Shown: positions 11,529 to 22,095 of the stretch, piece by piece
Layout: every line of letters begins with the position of its first letter
Position numbering within the stretch: position 1 is the first letter of the stretch
Assembly (NCBI GenBank): GCA_038030265.1
Contig: CM075937.1
Coordinates: 11,594,001 to 11,658,000, forward strand
Direction: 5' to 3'
From: Corythucha ciliata
Lineage: Eukaryota; Arthropoda; Insecta; Hemiptera; Tingidae
DNA: 64,000 bases
Position numbers and translations under genes: made by a program
Notes under the pieces: generated by a model
What the model was told of the DNA's origin: nothing
Database searches by the model: none
The model's input: only the letters and a program-made list of their open reading frames with translations

Positions 11529-13509
11529 AAGAAGAGATTTGGTTCGACCTACGGATGCCTTGAAAATGGGGTACATTTACCCCGAAACTAGTCGGCATAT
11601 TTAAATGTAATAAAATAATGTTTTACTCAAATAAGTAATCAATTACCTAAGAAGGACGCAAGTGTATGGCCGGCTAATGTTCTTGAAGTAAGGCTGAGTG
11701 TTTTGTGCAGCTTCAACGCAACATTTTTTTAAAAAATAAAAAATGCCATAAATAGAGGTCTCTTTTGCCTTAGGGGCCAAGCAATGTGCGTAAAAATACT
11801 AAAAAGTTCAATAATAAGTTTTGATTCACTTAAATAACTCAGTTTCAAAGGAGTTGGAATGCTAAGTAAATACAGTGTGGTAGGAGGGAGCATATTGTGA
11901 CGTGGGCCTCCACCCCTCGTCAGTATCTAAGTATCTATTCTTATTCTTGAAACCTTACTTACTATTTGAAACCTATGATTAGTTGATTACTAACCAACTT
12001 CTCCAACAAACCTTTTGTTGAGGCGTGATTTGTAACTACCGCACCTTTTCCCTTAGATTTCAAGAGCGTTTCCTCAAAAACGCACGTCTTCTTCCCCTCT
12101 TAGTGCTACATGTAGCAGTCAAATTTAATCATTTTGCTCCACCAAAGTCTAATAATATGTCATTAGTCTTTACTTAGTTGTTTGTTCTTTTCGGTATATT
12201 CTGAAGATTCAACAAGTCCAGCACGTACTCACTCATTTTATCTCACACTACAAGCACAATAAAGCTCAGATACATTTTTTTTTCGGTTAAGACTTTTGCC
12301 TGACGCGTACAAATCGGCGAAGAATAAAATGCTACTTAGAGCGAATGACAGGGTCGAATAATTTATCCCGTTCTCAAACTATTGCAGTGGAATAGCAGGC
12401 TCACCCCTTCGTCTTTTATATTTCTTAACAATCTTAACACAAGTGTAGAAAATCCTCGAGAGCAAGTTGAAAGATAGTAGGTAACACTTAATATAATAGA
12501 GACACGGGAGGAAAGTGTGACTTTTCTTATCGCTGAGCACTCCCCGCTCCCTTCCACGACACAAGCATATTACATTATATCAAAAACCGACATGTTTCAA
12601 CGTCATAAACAAAATTATAAAACTGCATACTTATTTCTATTTTATGGAGATTTTAATTTTTGCGAATTAATTCTTACGGGGAAAAATAAGTGCCTTCATA
12701 ATCAATACCTCTTGATTAGAAAGTTGAGTGAAACCCAGGCAAACTGAATGAGTTTTTTTTAAAAAAAAAAATAATACATTTTCGAAGTTGAATGTCTGGG
12801 AAATCTGTCGCTTTTACCCTGATACAAGATAATGAAACACTAGAAGGGGTGGCGAGAAGGTTCGTTAAAAGAGAAAAGGGTAGGCGTTTTAATTATGCCT
12901 TTCGGAAAAGCGATGGATAGCTGGAACCAGAACAGGCGTTGGAGGGGTGAAACCTTAAGGTAGATATCGAAAAGAGCACCTGTTGAAAAGAGACAGACAA
13001 TAATCCCCATCCCAACCATTCGCCCTCATTTCTTTGTCCGTCGCGTCTTTCATCATTTTCTTTTCCGTGCACGGACATTTTCGAGCGATCCTTCTGCATC
13101 CTTTTATGTTTTTTGTTTCTGTTCTTTTCGCTGTAACATTTTTTTTTTCTTTTTACAATCGTGAACACTCTTTTGTTGTTTATATAACAAGAGGAGGATA
13201 TGAAAACTGGAGATCAGACAATTATCAACGTGACGAATGCTTAAGTTAATTAGCCCATATTAATCATATTCTCAATTAGTGGGATTCCCTTGCGGGGTTA
13301 TCACACATACTAAAGTTTTGCTTAGTAATCGAAAAATTAAATCCGCCACCTTTAGTTTGTAATCATGGATCATGGCGTCCGGGTCAAAGTCCACTGCAGA
13401 CCGTATCTTGAGAAAAACATAACAATATTTTTCTCGAGATGAACTGTAGTTATTCAACTGATGCACCGCATTGTTTTCTGTGTGAACTTGAAATAGAGGT
13501 AGGTATATT

Positions 13510-15153
13510 TTAACCCTGGAATGGCACCGTGGGGTGAGGAACACAGGTTCCCAGTGGCTCATCCCTTCTCGTAAATGTACGCGTGGATCTGCTCTGTAAG
13601 ATCATGTCGCTGTCAAGGTCAGTCTCGCATTAGTTTTCCAAGGTAGTGGACATAAAGTTTACTTGGGGTGTCCAACACTCCACCGTGCCGTGAACGTGTG
13701 TTTTATTGGCTCCGTTTGTGATTTGTGTCTCCCGCCGTTCGGTCGTATTGTTAATTAATATGGCGAGTTCAAAGAAATTCTGGAGACCGGAAGAAATACG
13801 CGACTTCTTGACAGAATTAGAAGATTAGAACAAGAGGAATCTGTTGAAGGTGAGCCCAGTGACTCAGAAGATGAGGAAGTGGAAGTTCAAGATCCGTCGG
13901 ATTCAGAAGAAGAGGTCGATCAAGTCCCAATCCCTTCAGAGTCAGTTGAAGAAAATGAGGTGAACGAGGACGAGGAGCCCGACCTAGCAGAACCACCACG
14001 GAAGTCAAGAAAAGCTGCCGTAAGAAGAAAAGGATACGTGTGGCAAAAATATGTACCTTCCAACAAAGGACGATTGAAATTGAGAAATATCGTTTCTGGA
14101 CGGCCTGGCCGCTCCAAGCATTTCAACTACTCTTCGATTCAACTGCCATCGATCTTATAGTAAAACACACGAACGAAGAGATCGAGCGAAGGCGCAATTC
14201 CTGTAGCTTGCTTCAGTCGTACCACGGATTAACTGACCAGTTGGAAATTATAGCTTTTATTGGGCTCCTTTACATTTCAGGGGTTAATAAGTCTTCCCAT
14301 CTCACTGTCGTCGACTTGTCGTCATCCCAGAGAGGATTGCCCATTTTCAAGGCCACCATGTCGGAGCACAGGTTTCATTTCCTTTCGTTTACCATCCGTT
14401 TCGACGACAAAAGTTCCAGGACTGAAAGACGAAAAACCGATCCTTTGGCCCCTATCCGTGAACTTTGGGATTATTTCATTGACAACTGTGGAAGATTCTA
14501 CACCCCTTTTGAATTCGTAACCGTCGATGAACAACTTCTGGAATTCAGGGGTAAAGCGTCTTTCCGGGTTTATATTTCATCAAAACCAGACAAGTATGGT
14601 CTGAAAGTGATTATGATGAATGACGCATATACGTACTATATGGTAAACGCCATACCATATGTGGGAAAGGTGTCCTTACCTCCGAACGAGTCAGTCCCAT
14701 CTTATTACGAGGAGAAAATCACTGAACCATTTCAGAAGACCAACCGCAATGTCACCGTTGATAACTGGTTCTCGTCAGTGTCTCTTTTTGATGAAATGTT
14801 GAAGAAGGGTCTCACTATGATCGGTACCCTTCGGAAGAACAAAGTGGAAGTACCGGAAGTGTTTGTGGCTAAGGGGCATGAAGAGGGGTCATCAAGATTT
14901 GTATTCGATCACAACAAGACTCTAGTCTCGTTCACCCCGAAGAAGAACAAAGTTGTGTTGTTGCTCTCCACTCTACATCATGATGACGCAATTGATCCTA
15001 ATACAATCAAACCTATGGAGGGACTGACTCGTTTGATCAGCTATGCCATGCATACACCACTGCCCGAAATACTCGAAGATGGCCTCCTCGTTTTTTCACA
15101 GGGATGTTCGATCAGGCTGGAGTTAATGCTGCTATTCTGCACAGCATGGTGAA
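13510..15153 (+). mobile_element. piggyBac-type DNA transposon relic
   Basis: A TTAA at 13510-13513 is followed by CCCTGGAATGGCACCG, a plausible piggyBac left end (TTAA target, terminal CCC). About 245 bp later a transposase begins. The right end is not seen: the sequence leaves the transposase at about 15153 and enters a non-LTR element by 15220. Confidence 0.7.
13760..15153 (+). pseudogene. piggyBac transposase, at least three frame breaks
   Basis: Starts with ATG at 13760 (MASSKKFWRPEEIRDFL), shifts frame near 13820, runs through an acidic D/E/S-rich region at 13825-14000, shifts again near 14110, and is then open to 15152. In the frame from 14040 the DDE aspartates are D163 (TVDEQLLEFRG) and D241 (TVDNWFSS). 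The third aspartate block (GMFDQAGVNAA) needs another frame change near 15080. Spacing and motifs fit DDE_Tnp_1_7. The C-terminal cysteine-rich domain is absent. Three frame breaks and loss of the end make it inactive. Confidence 0.9.
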
Positions 15154-15241
15154 GTGGGAAGAACTTCCCTTGGTTTCTAGACTGCTTCCGTTGCTTTCTA
15201 GACTGCGTTGAGTGTGGACGCTCGCTAGTTGTTACGCTTGC

Positions 15242-16140
15242 TATGGAGTGCGGGGGAGTGTAAGGACATTGTAGACCCGGGTGTCGCGGTTGTCTGTATT
15301 GACTGTTCAATTAATTACCATTTCAGTTGTGTTGGAATGACGGAAGTTAACTTTAAGAAACGGTCTGTGGAGGCAAAGAGTAAGTGGAAATGTGCTTCGT
15401 GTAAGAAGGCGTAGAGAGTAAAGAAACGAGGCAAATTCTTGCTTTGGTTAAGGGGATTAGTCAACAAATACAAGACATCGGAGGCCTTAAATCGCTTTCG
15501 GACGAGGTGAAAAGTTTTCGAACCTCAATGGATTTTCTCAGTGACAAGTTTGATGAGATTGAGAGGGAGCTGAAATCCATGAAGGAGAAATATGAGGCTT
15601 CCACTGTTGAAAATACCAGGTTAGTGGGTATTGTTAAAGAACTTTCCGGACGAGTTAACGTACTTAGAACAACGTGATCGACGTAAAAACATAAAAATTG
15701 AAGGTTTACCAGAAACGCAAAATGAAAATAGTGTTACTTTAATAACTGAAATCGTGAAGAAACTTGAAGTAAACAAAAATGCTATTATTACTGACTCGTA
15801 CAGAGTCGGGGTGAAGCGAGAGGGAGTAACCCTGCCTCGAAGTATGATCGTTGAATTTCCATCTGAATCGGACAGGGATGACATTCTTCGAGCGGTGCGT
15901 GAAGGAAAGAAAAAGTTATCTGCTTCACAACTCCAACCTGGATGGCCTGATCACCGTATCTTCATTAATGAGCATCTCTCAAAGTACAATGAGCATTTAT
16001 TTTATTTGGCTAGGCAAAAGAGCAAGGAGAAATGTTACAAATCTGTGTGGCACCGTAATTTCAAAATCTATGTGCGTAAGGCTGAAGACACTCGCAAAAT
16101 ACTGATACGTTCAGAGGAGGATATTGTAAATCTAACTTAG
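15242..16140 (+). pseudogene. ORF1: PHD finger, coiled coil and baculovirus-FP-like domain
   Basis: Begins with MECGG at 15242, with a frame break a few codons later. The zinc finger shows VVCIDC, YHFSCVGM and KWKCASC, ends at a TAG near 15413, and continues as a helical region at 15444-15677. From 15631, in another frame, comes a block with RRKNIKIEGLPET and DRHRV-like DSYRVGVKREG, then HRIFINEHLSKYN and KIYVRK. This combination is typical of ORF1 proteins of insect Jockey/CR1-like elements, whose last part resembles baculovirus FP proteins. The role is RNA binding in the retrotransposition particle. Two or three frame breaks make it a pseudogene. Confidence 0.8.
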
Positions 16141-16198
16141 AGTAATATTCTTTTTGTTTTACTTTACTGTAATTTTTGTTGTCGTTCACACAATATCA

Positions 16199-17406
16199 AT
16201 GGATTCCAATGATTTATTTGATTTTCAAAATTCAAATAAATTGTTTTTTTAAATTGCTTTGATTAATTTGACTAACTTGATCACACATAAACTTAATGAT
16301 GGATTCCATGTAGTGGGTACTTTTATGGATGTGAAAAAGGATTTTGATTCCGTGCAACACTCGGTTCTTCTTAATAAATTGAGTAAATATGGAATTCGTG
16401 GTATCCCTTTAAAGCTGATTGAATCTTATTTGTTCAATCGCCAGCAGACAGCAAAGGTTAATAAGGAATTGAGTGAAGAACTTATTCTAAATAGCGGCAT
16501 ACCCCAGGGCACTGTCCTAGGGCCCCTTCTCTTCTTGCTATTTATCAATGATCTTTTGAGTCTTGATATTTCTGGATCCTGTTTTGGCTTCGCAGATGAT
16601 ACCGCGACAATTCATTTTCTTCGTGACTATGACACATTAATTGATTTGGTAAAATTTGACTTGTTCACAATACAACATTGGATGAGCTATCACGGAATTT
16701 GCTTAAACATTGATAAATCGGCCATCATTAGGTTTTCAATTTCAAACAAACTGCTATCGGAAAAAAATTTTGTTTTCATAAATATGTATGCTTTTTTAAA
16801 CACTCCTGTGATTGTTCTTCAATTTCTTTTAGTCAACATGTTAAGTACCTAGGAGTAACCATAGATAATAACCTTAAATTCAAAGAACATATTTCCACTA
16901 CTGTATCTAAATTGCGCAAGTTGTTTTATGTTTTTAGAGTAGCGCGTAATTTTCTGTCACTTAGCGCAGCGCGTATTGTGTACTTTGGTTTAGCTCAATC
17001 ACTCATTGCTTATGGTAGCCTAGCATGGGGTAGTGCGTGTACGTCTAGCCTTAAAGTGTTACAAAGTATGCAGAATCCCCTGATAAGGATACTTTTCAAG
17101 AAACCTTTTCGATATAGTCCCAGATGGGTGTATTGTGAACTTAAAATCCGAAAAGTAAAACAAATATTTTTGTTAAATTCTTGTCTTGAGGTTTATAAAT
17201 CTGGAATTAAGGAGGAACACTTGCGTAAGGTGAGTCATTTACGTACTGCAGACCGTTCCAACATAAGACTCCCAAAGATTAACTGTGAGCTTTACAGAAG
17301 AAGTGCGTATTCATCGGCCTTAACCTTTTTTTACGAACAAAAAATAAATATTAATAGTTTCAATTCTTTCTCCCAGTTTAAAAAATTTGTTAAGTTTATG
17401 ATTTAG
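16199..17406 (+). pseudogene. ORF2 with endonuclease and RT N-terminus deleted
   Basis: MDSNDLFDFQNSNKLFF at 16199 looks like a normal ORF2 start and then hits a stop. From 16259 the reading is RT palm: MDVKKDFDSVQH (first aspartate), GIPQGTVLGPLLFLLF and FADD. After a frame break near 16845 the thumb and C-terminal region run to a stop at 17404-17406 (IRILFKKPFRYSP, YRRSAYSSALTFF). Catalytic motifs of the RT remain, but the endonuclease is gone. Confidence 0.85.
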
Positions 17407-17645
17407 TGTTTCAGTACCGTCCAACTAAAAGCTAATACTAAATTTAAGCCAAACAAGCTTATTTCATGCTAATTAACTAAAATTTTTGTCAAGCAACTCC
17501 ACGAGGGAGCACAAGCTTTTTCTAGCTTATTCCCCCGTGGCCATGTAACACTTCTGTTTTGAAAATTTTCACCTATAATTATTGTATTTTGCAATAAATA
17601 AATAAATAAAATAAAATAAAATAAAAATACATTAAAAAAAAAATA

Positions 17646-18182
17646 CCGATGAGCTAGTATTACGATACCAAAATTCCATAGATATTGCTATTCTCTCGGA
17701 ATTGTGGCTCAAACCACAATCAACCTTTATAGTCAGTGGATAGGTACGACATTGTACATAGCCCTCGAGGAGATGGATACGGGGGAAGTGCAATTCTTAT
17801 AAAACATGGTGTGAACTTTCAAGACCCTAAAATTCATAATGTGACCATGGAGCGAGGTAAAACTCAAGTCTGTGGTGTTAAAGTCACTTGCAGAAATAAA
17901 CTAGTCAATATAATTTCGGTATATAGTGCTCCAAATGATCCTATTGATCCTGGTTTCTGGCTCGGGTTGGCCTCGTCACTGGATGGTTCCACTATTCTGG
18001 GTGGCGATTTCAATGCACATCACACAGCATGGGGTAATAATTATACTGACAAAAAAGGAGACACACTAATGCAAGTGATCGAAGACAGTTATTTCTTTAT
18101 TTCGAATAATGGGCATAACACGATAATCCCCATACCAAACAACGAAAAAACTGCTGTTGACGTTACATTGGTTAGACAGGAT
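17646..18182 (+). pseudogene. I-like endonuclease, N-terminal part
   Basis: SELWLKP with the catalytic glutamate is readable near 17690-17715. A stop/frame break follows at about 17730, then the open frame 17736-18212 gives GYGGSAILIK, SVYSAPND, the GGDFNAHHTAWG metal-binding block and AVDVTLVRQD. After codon GAT at 18180-18182 the hAT-like insertion begins, and the remaining codons of this frame belong to that element. The ORF resumes in frame at 19975. Confidence 0.85.
18175..18182 (+). repeat. Left target-site duplication GACAGGAT
   Basis: Pairs with GCCAGGAT at 19967-19974, 7 of 8 identical, directly flanking the ends of the hAT-like element. Confidence 0.8.
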
Positions 18183-18229
18183 CAGGAGTGGGCAAGATAC
18201 TTGAGTATTTAAAATACTTTGTATTTTAA

Positions 18230-19500
18230 AACTCACGCGGGCTAAAACCTAAAAAAACTACGCGGCTAGAATTGACAAAAATATTAATTAGCGGGGCCAA
18301 CTTTAAGAAAAACACTAATTTTCAACTCAAACTGAGAAAAAAGTGCTAATTGACTGCTAAAAAATGGCTAAACTGCAGCTGAAAATGAGAAAAACGCCAA
18401 ATCGTGGCTAAAATGGAGGAAAATCGCCAAACAAACGAAAGAATCCCTACTGCACTGCTAAAATTGATTAAAAGCGCTAACCCGTGGCCAAAATTGGTTA
18501 AAGTTGTAGCGTGTCAACTAAACAAACCTCAATTTTTATTTTTAAAAATAACAAATATTATGTTAAAAAAACAACATAAGTCAGTTTGATCGCGAGTTCG
18601 TATTTTCCCAATTTTTCATTGTCGTTATAAAAAAGATCTCTAAATTTTTCGTTGGCCGTTATTTTGTATACCGAAGAGAGAGCGACCCACAAAGTCACTA
18701 ATCCTTGAAAAATTGACAAAACGCAAATGCGTAGCTTCTGTTCGAGGCTAAAACTAAACAAAAAACGCTAATCCATAGCAAAAATTGAAGGAAAAATGCC
18801 AACGTGGGACTGAAGTGTAAAAAAAAAAAACCAGCTAATATTGAAAAATTCACTATAATTAGCCTGCACTGCTAAAATTACGAAAAAGCGCTAATTCACG
18901 GCTAAAATTGAGAAAAATTTAAATTTACATCAAAAATTGGAAATACGTTAATTCACGGCTTCCTCGGGAGACTTTGAGGCTAAAATTGAGAAAAAGCGCT
19001 AATTTATGGCTATGAGTGAAAAACTCGCAAGTTCGCGGCTAAAACTGAGACGAAATCGCTATTCTGCAGTGTATGGTTATGGTGAACAAATAAATGCTAA
19101 TTTGTGGTAAACATTTCGAGAATTTTACGGCTAATATTGAGTAATTTTCAGTTCATACTGTGTAAACCGCTAGAAAAAATCGCTAATTTGCAGCTAAAAT
19201 TGTGGAAAACGCCAACTCGAGGAAAATTGAAGAAACATCGCTGATTCACAGGATACCAAATCTACTTTGCTGGTAAAGTTGGGTAAAAGCCCATATGTAT
19301 GTCTTTATGGTGGGGGGGGGGGGGGGAAAGCGCTAATTTGCGGCGAAAAGCGCTAATTTGCTGTTAAAGTTGACAAAAAGTACTCATTCGCGGCTAAAAT
19401 AGAGAAATTCGCAGTTTAAACTTGGCATAAGCGCTGTTTAGCGGATAGACTGTGGAAATAGCGATAATTTGCCTACAATGTTATGGAAAAGGCCATGGTT
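18230..19500 (+). repeat. Motif A minisatellite inside the hAT-like element
   Basis: Degenerate 28-bp units (CGGCTAAAATTGAGAAAAA and variants) in plus orientation. Contains a G run at 19312-19326. Confidence 0.85.
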
Positions 19501-19554
19501 ATAATTAGGAAAAGGCCTTAGAGGTTACCAATAGAGGTTGTATGTATAGTTAGA

Positions 19555-19612
19555 GACTTTTAGGGGCCTCTTGAAGATTTCCGCCCCGGGCCTCGATATA
19601 TGTCCACCAGTG
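19555..19612 (+). repeat. Family 1 right terminus buried in another hAT-like element
   Basis: GGGGCCTCTTGAAGATTTCC, then a CCGCCCCGGGCC block and CCACCAGTG. The preceding text (CTTAGAGGTTACCAATAGAG) is shared with the inverted copy at 35298-35340. It indicates that a family 1 element had inserted into, or recombined with, the element 18183-19966. Its left end is missing. Confidence 0.6.
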
Positions 19613-19966
19613 ACCTCACCTCGTTTTCAGCTCACGATCCACCAGAGCCCGCCGGTTCGGTACTAAATACTCGGTGACAACTTGTCTACTTTTTTTTGCG
19701 CATCGCGGCGCAGCGCCATTTCGCGCTGTTACATTTTGTCAACTTGTCTATTGAAGGACCTGATATTTTTGAATTATTTATTTTTCGTGTTTTTCGCACT
19801 ATCTGCCATCGAAATCGAATTTTTGAAAAGTATTTTAATTTGTATTTGTATTTTATTCAAAATTCAATTCAAAAAGTATTTGTATTTCAGTATTTAAAAT
19901 ACATTTTTGAAAGTATTTTGGGCTTTGTATTTAAAATACATTTTCAAAGTATTTTGCCCACCCCTG

Positions 19967-19974
19967 GCCAGGAT
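19967..19974 (+). repeat. Right target-site duplication GCCAGGAT
   Basis: Partner of 18175-18182. Confidence 0.8.
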
Positions 19975-20064
19975 TTAGCGGTGGAGGTATCTTGGAATAT
20001 AGTAGAGGAAAACCTAGGATCGGATCACCTAGCTATTAAAATGGAGTATGTAATGGGAACATGA
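19975..20064 (+). pseudogene. I-like endonuclease, C-terminal part
   Basis: Continues the frame interrupted at 18182 and carries the catalytic SDH (NLGSDHLAIKMEY). A stop follows at 20062-20064, and later coding sequence is in other frames. Confidence 0.8.
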
Positions 20065-20279
20065 AGAAAGGTTAAAGGTGACGAATTCCACAGTGTCACT
20101 AGGATGGAAACTGAAAGAGGCAAGCTGGTCACAGTAAGAAATAATATCGGAGGAACTAATGGAAAAAATTATTATTAATGACCTGGACATCAACGTCGCG
20201 TACAATGAATTTATTAGTGTCATATACAACGCCGCCAATGCATCTGTACCACAAAGAAAACCCTAAAAGGGTAAAAAAC

Positions 20280-20835
20280 GTACTAATTTTAAAACCCATG
20301 GTGGGACAAGGAGTGCAACGAAATGCGTCGAAGTGCCAAACGGGCCTATGAAGAATACAAATCAAAACCGACATCAGCCAATTACATTAAAATGAAACTC
20401 ATGAATGCCAGAACTAGGAAATTGTTCAGTGAAAAGAAAAAGAAAAGTTGGCATGAATTCTGTGATGGAATAAACAGCACTACTTCAATTGCTGATGTAT
20501 GGAACAAGATAAGGCAATTAAAGAACCCAAAATCCATAAAGCCTCAGTTTATAGACTCGAACTGCATTGAACTTTTCCTTCAAAGTATCACACCGGACTA
20601 CGTGTCTCAAGATACAAAAACACACCAAAGTGATAAGGTTGATGAGAGTAACGCTCTTAACCAGGAAATTAAGGATTTTGAATTAAATTTGGTTTTAAAG
20701 AAAAACATAAATAAGTCTCCGGGTGTGGACTGTATTTCCTATTCCATGCTAGCGAATCTGGGACCAAAAGGAAAGAAAACTCTTCTGACTATTTTCAATG
20801 TTATATTTTCCACCAAACAAAACATGATAAATTAA
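20280..20835 (+). pseudogene. I-like pol: linker and start of RT
   Basis: PWWDKECNEMRRSAKRAY, the typical linker after the endonuclease, is readable from about 20296, followed by a basic helical region and the first RT block KSPGVDCISYSML. The frame ends at 20835 after leaving RT sequence (about 20815), where an insert begins. Confidence 0.8.
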
Positions 20836-20907
20836 TTAGACTGATATTATCCGGACGACGATAGAAGGGCATAGCCCAACACGATTCGAGTTTCGAGAAA
20901 AAATGGC
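20832..20907 (+). repeat. Direct repeat flanking the tRNA-like insert, left copy
   Basis: ATTAATTAGACTGATATTAT and the following 55 bp (CCGGACGACGAT, GGGCATAGCCCAACACG, GAGTTTCGAGAAAAAATGG) recur at 21155-21230 with one or two changes. Too long for a simple target duplication, so probably terminal sequence of the inserted element or a partial duplication. Confidence 0.7.
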
Positions 20908-20978
20908 TCCCCGGCGGGATTTGAACCCGCAACCTCTGGATTACCAGTCCAGCACGCTGCCATTTGCGCCACGGAGAC
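20906..20978 (-). tRNA. tRNA-like gene, anticodon GGT (Thr-like), probably a SINE head or pseudogene
   Basis: The minus strand folds into a 73-nt cloverleaf: acceptor stem with only pair 1-72 mismatched, D stem GCGC/GCGT, anticodon stem CTGGA/TCCAG with loop CTGGTAA (anticodon GGT, plus-strand 20943-20945), T arm GCGGG-TTCAAAT-CCCGC. Box A TGGCGCAAATGG and box B GGTTCAAATCC look usable by RNA polymerase III. Animal nuclear genomes normally decode ACC with an AGT tRNA and not GGT. With the mismatch at 1-72, the location inside a retrotransposon and the flanking repeats, a SINE-type origin is more likely than a decoding tRNA. Confidence 0.7.
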
Positions 20979-21154
20979 GCCTATGGGAGTCGTACTCCGA
21001 GGGATAAGCTAAGCCGAACCCCACCCAGGTCCATTGTTTCTCGAAACTCTAGGCGCTTCTCCTGATCGGTAAACCACGCCGAATTTTATCTTATCTAGAT
21101 GTTGTTAGATGAATATACTGAATAAATCTGTCGCCGGTATTTTAATTAATAAAT

Positions 21155-21230
21155 TAATTAGACTGATATTATCCGGACGACGATGGAAGGGCATAGCCCA
21201 ACACGATTCGAGTTTCGAGAAAAAATGGCC
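21155..21230 (+). repeat. Direct repeat flanking the tRNA-like insert, right copy
   Basis: Matches 20832-20907 almost base for base (GACGATGGAAGG against GACGATAGAAGG). Confidence 0.7.
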
Positions 21231-21257
21231 GCCGGGGAGGGAGCCATTTTTATTCAG

Positions 21258-21903
21258 TATATCCATCTGAAAACATTATTGCTTGGAAAAGTCACAGAGT
21301 AATTCCTTTGCCCAAACCAGGCAAGAATCCGACAGTATATGACTCCTATCGACCGATAAGTCTTGCATCATGCGTTGCCAAAACATATCAAAGAATCTTG
21401 CAGATGCGGTTGAACTGGTTTCTAGAATCAAAAGAAGTTTTTGGAAAGAGACAACATGGATTCAGACGGAGGCATAGTCCTATAGATTGCATCGCGGAAT
21501 TAGTAACTGACATAAATATAACATTCACAAATAAAGAATTTCTGTTAGCTGCTTTTGTTGACTTGTCTAACGCGTTCAATGAAGTATCTGTCCCTCTACT
21601 GGCACATAAAATGAAGAAAATTGGTGTTCCACATAAAATTCTGAAGGGTGTTATAGACAGCGTATTAGATCGTGAAATCGTTATCGACTTCGATGGCAAT
21701 AGATTCGGTCCAACATACCTTATCAACATACCTACACATGCAATACTGGAATGTCAGCAATTCCACGCACAAAGTAAGAAAATGATGGATGAAATAACAA
21801 AAGAAAACATAATAAGGCCATTCTACTTACCTCATTTACTAGAAAATCCAGGGGAGACGGTGAATGTCACATACATAAAAGAGACGAGATTACTAATCTG
21901 AAC
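21258..21903 (+). pseudogene. I-like RT continuation, YADD region deleted
   Basis: Resumes with NIIAWKSHRVIPLPKPGKN, then YRPISLASCVAKTYQ, QHGFRRRHS and FVDLSNAFNEVS, the first catalytic block. After FDGNRFGPTYLI the sequence jumps to a C-terminal segment (THAILECQQFHAQSKK) and ends at 21901. The QGxxLGP and YADD blocks are missing through an in-frame internal deletion. Within the I-like element this is the third break, after the two insertions. Confidence 0.8.
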
Positions 21904-22044
21904 TGCTAAACTTACAAACAATATCTTAAAATTGAAATAAATACTCTAAACCTCCACCAAAACCAAATTAAAAATAAACACATTTAAAAAATAAATAAAT
22001 AAATAATAAATTTGATGAGAGTAAATGGCTAATGCGCTTGTTCG

Positions 22045-22058
22045 CAAAGAAAAAAAAG

Positions 22059-22094
<36 letters not shown>
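22045..22094 (+). repeat. Poly-A tract
   Basis: An A-rich run of about 45 nt, close to the AAAT-repeat end of the I-like element. It may be the tail of that or of a second retrotransposed sequence. Confidence 0.7.

Positions 22095-22095
<1 letters not shown>

Larger units (their letters stand above)
10806..13509. other. No recognised gene
   Basis: About 2.7 kb of AT-rich DNA. The short open frames on both strands look random. The only structures noted are the hairpin at 11471-11528 and a dispersed palindrome-bearing repeat at 11299-11334. Confidence 0.6.
15220..17640 (+). mobile_element. Non-LTR retrotransposon with internal deletion
   Basis: Order: ORF1 (PHD finger, coiled coil, FP-like domain), the first codons of ORF2, then directly the middle of the RT, a 3' UTR and a TAAA-rich tail at 17594-17640. 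The whole endonuclease and the first part of the RT are missing between about 16250 and 16259. The 3' UTR holds an inverted pair (CCACGAGGGAGC and CCCCCGTGG at about 17499-17541) that could form a hairpin. The element at 5383-6845 is a minus-strand relative. Confidence 0.85.
18183..19966. mobile_element. Non-autonomous hAT-like element carrying motif A array
   Basis: Left end CAGGAGTGGGCAAGATACTT, right end AAGTATTTTGCCCACCCCTG; the two are inverted repeats with two mismatches over 20 bp. Subterminal sequence is rich in GTATTTAAAATAC blocks on both sides. Length 1784 bp, no transposase. The interior is a motif A array (about 18230-19500) followed by a buried family 1 right end at 19555-19612. 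The 8-bp duplication and terminal CAG are hAT hallmarks. Placement is confirmed because the I-like endonuclease reading frame joins across it: VRQD before, LAVEVSW after. Confidence 0.9.
17646..22015 (+). mobile_element. I-like non-LTR retrotransposon, split by two insertions
   Basis: Starts right after the tail of the previous element with endonuclease coding sequence and ends in an AAAT-repeat near 21985-22012. It is interrupted by the hAT-like element 18183-19966 and by a tRNA-containing insert at about 20832-21257. The RT lacks the YADD block. Motifs such as SELWLKP, GGDFNAHHTAWG, the SDHLAI box and PWWDKEC point to an I/Jockey-type pol. Confidence 0.8.

Noticed and set aside
12363..13562. 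Several frames of 60-96 codons
   Set aside because: Overlapping on both strands without motifs or shared family members; no support.
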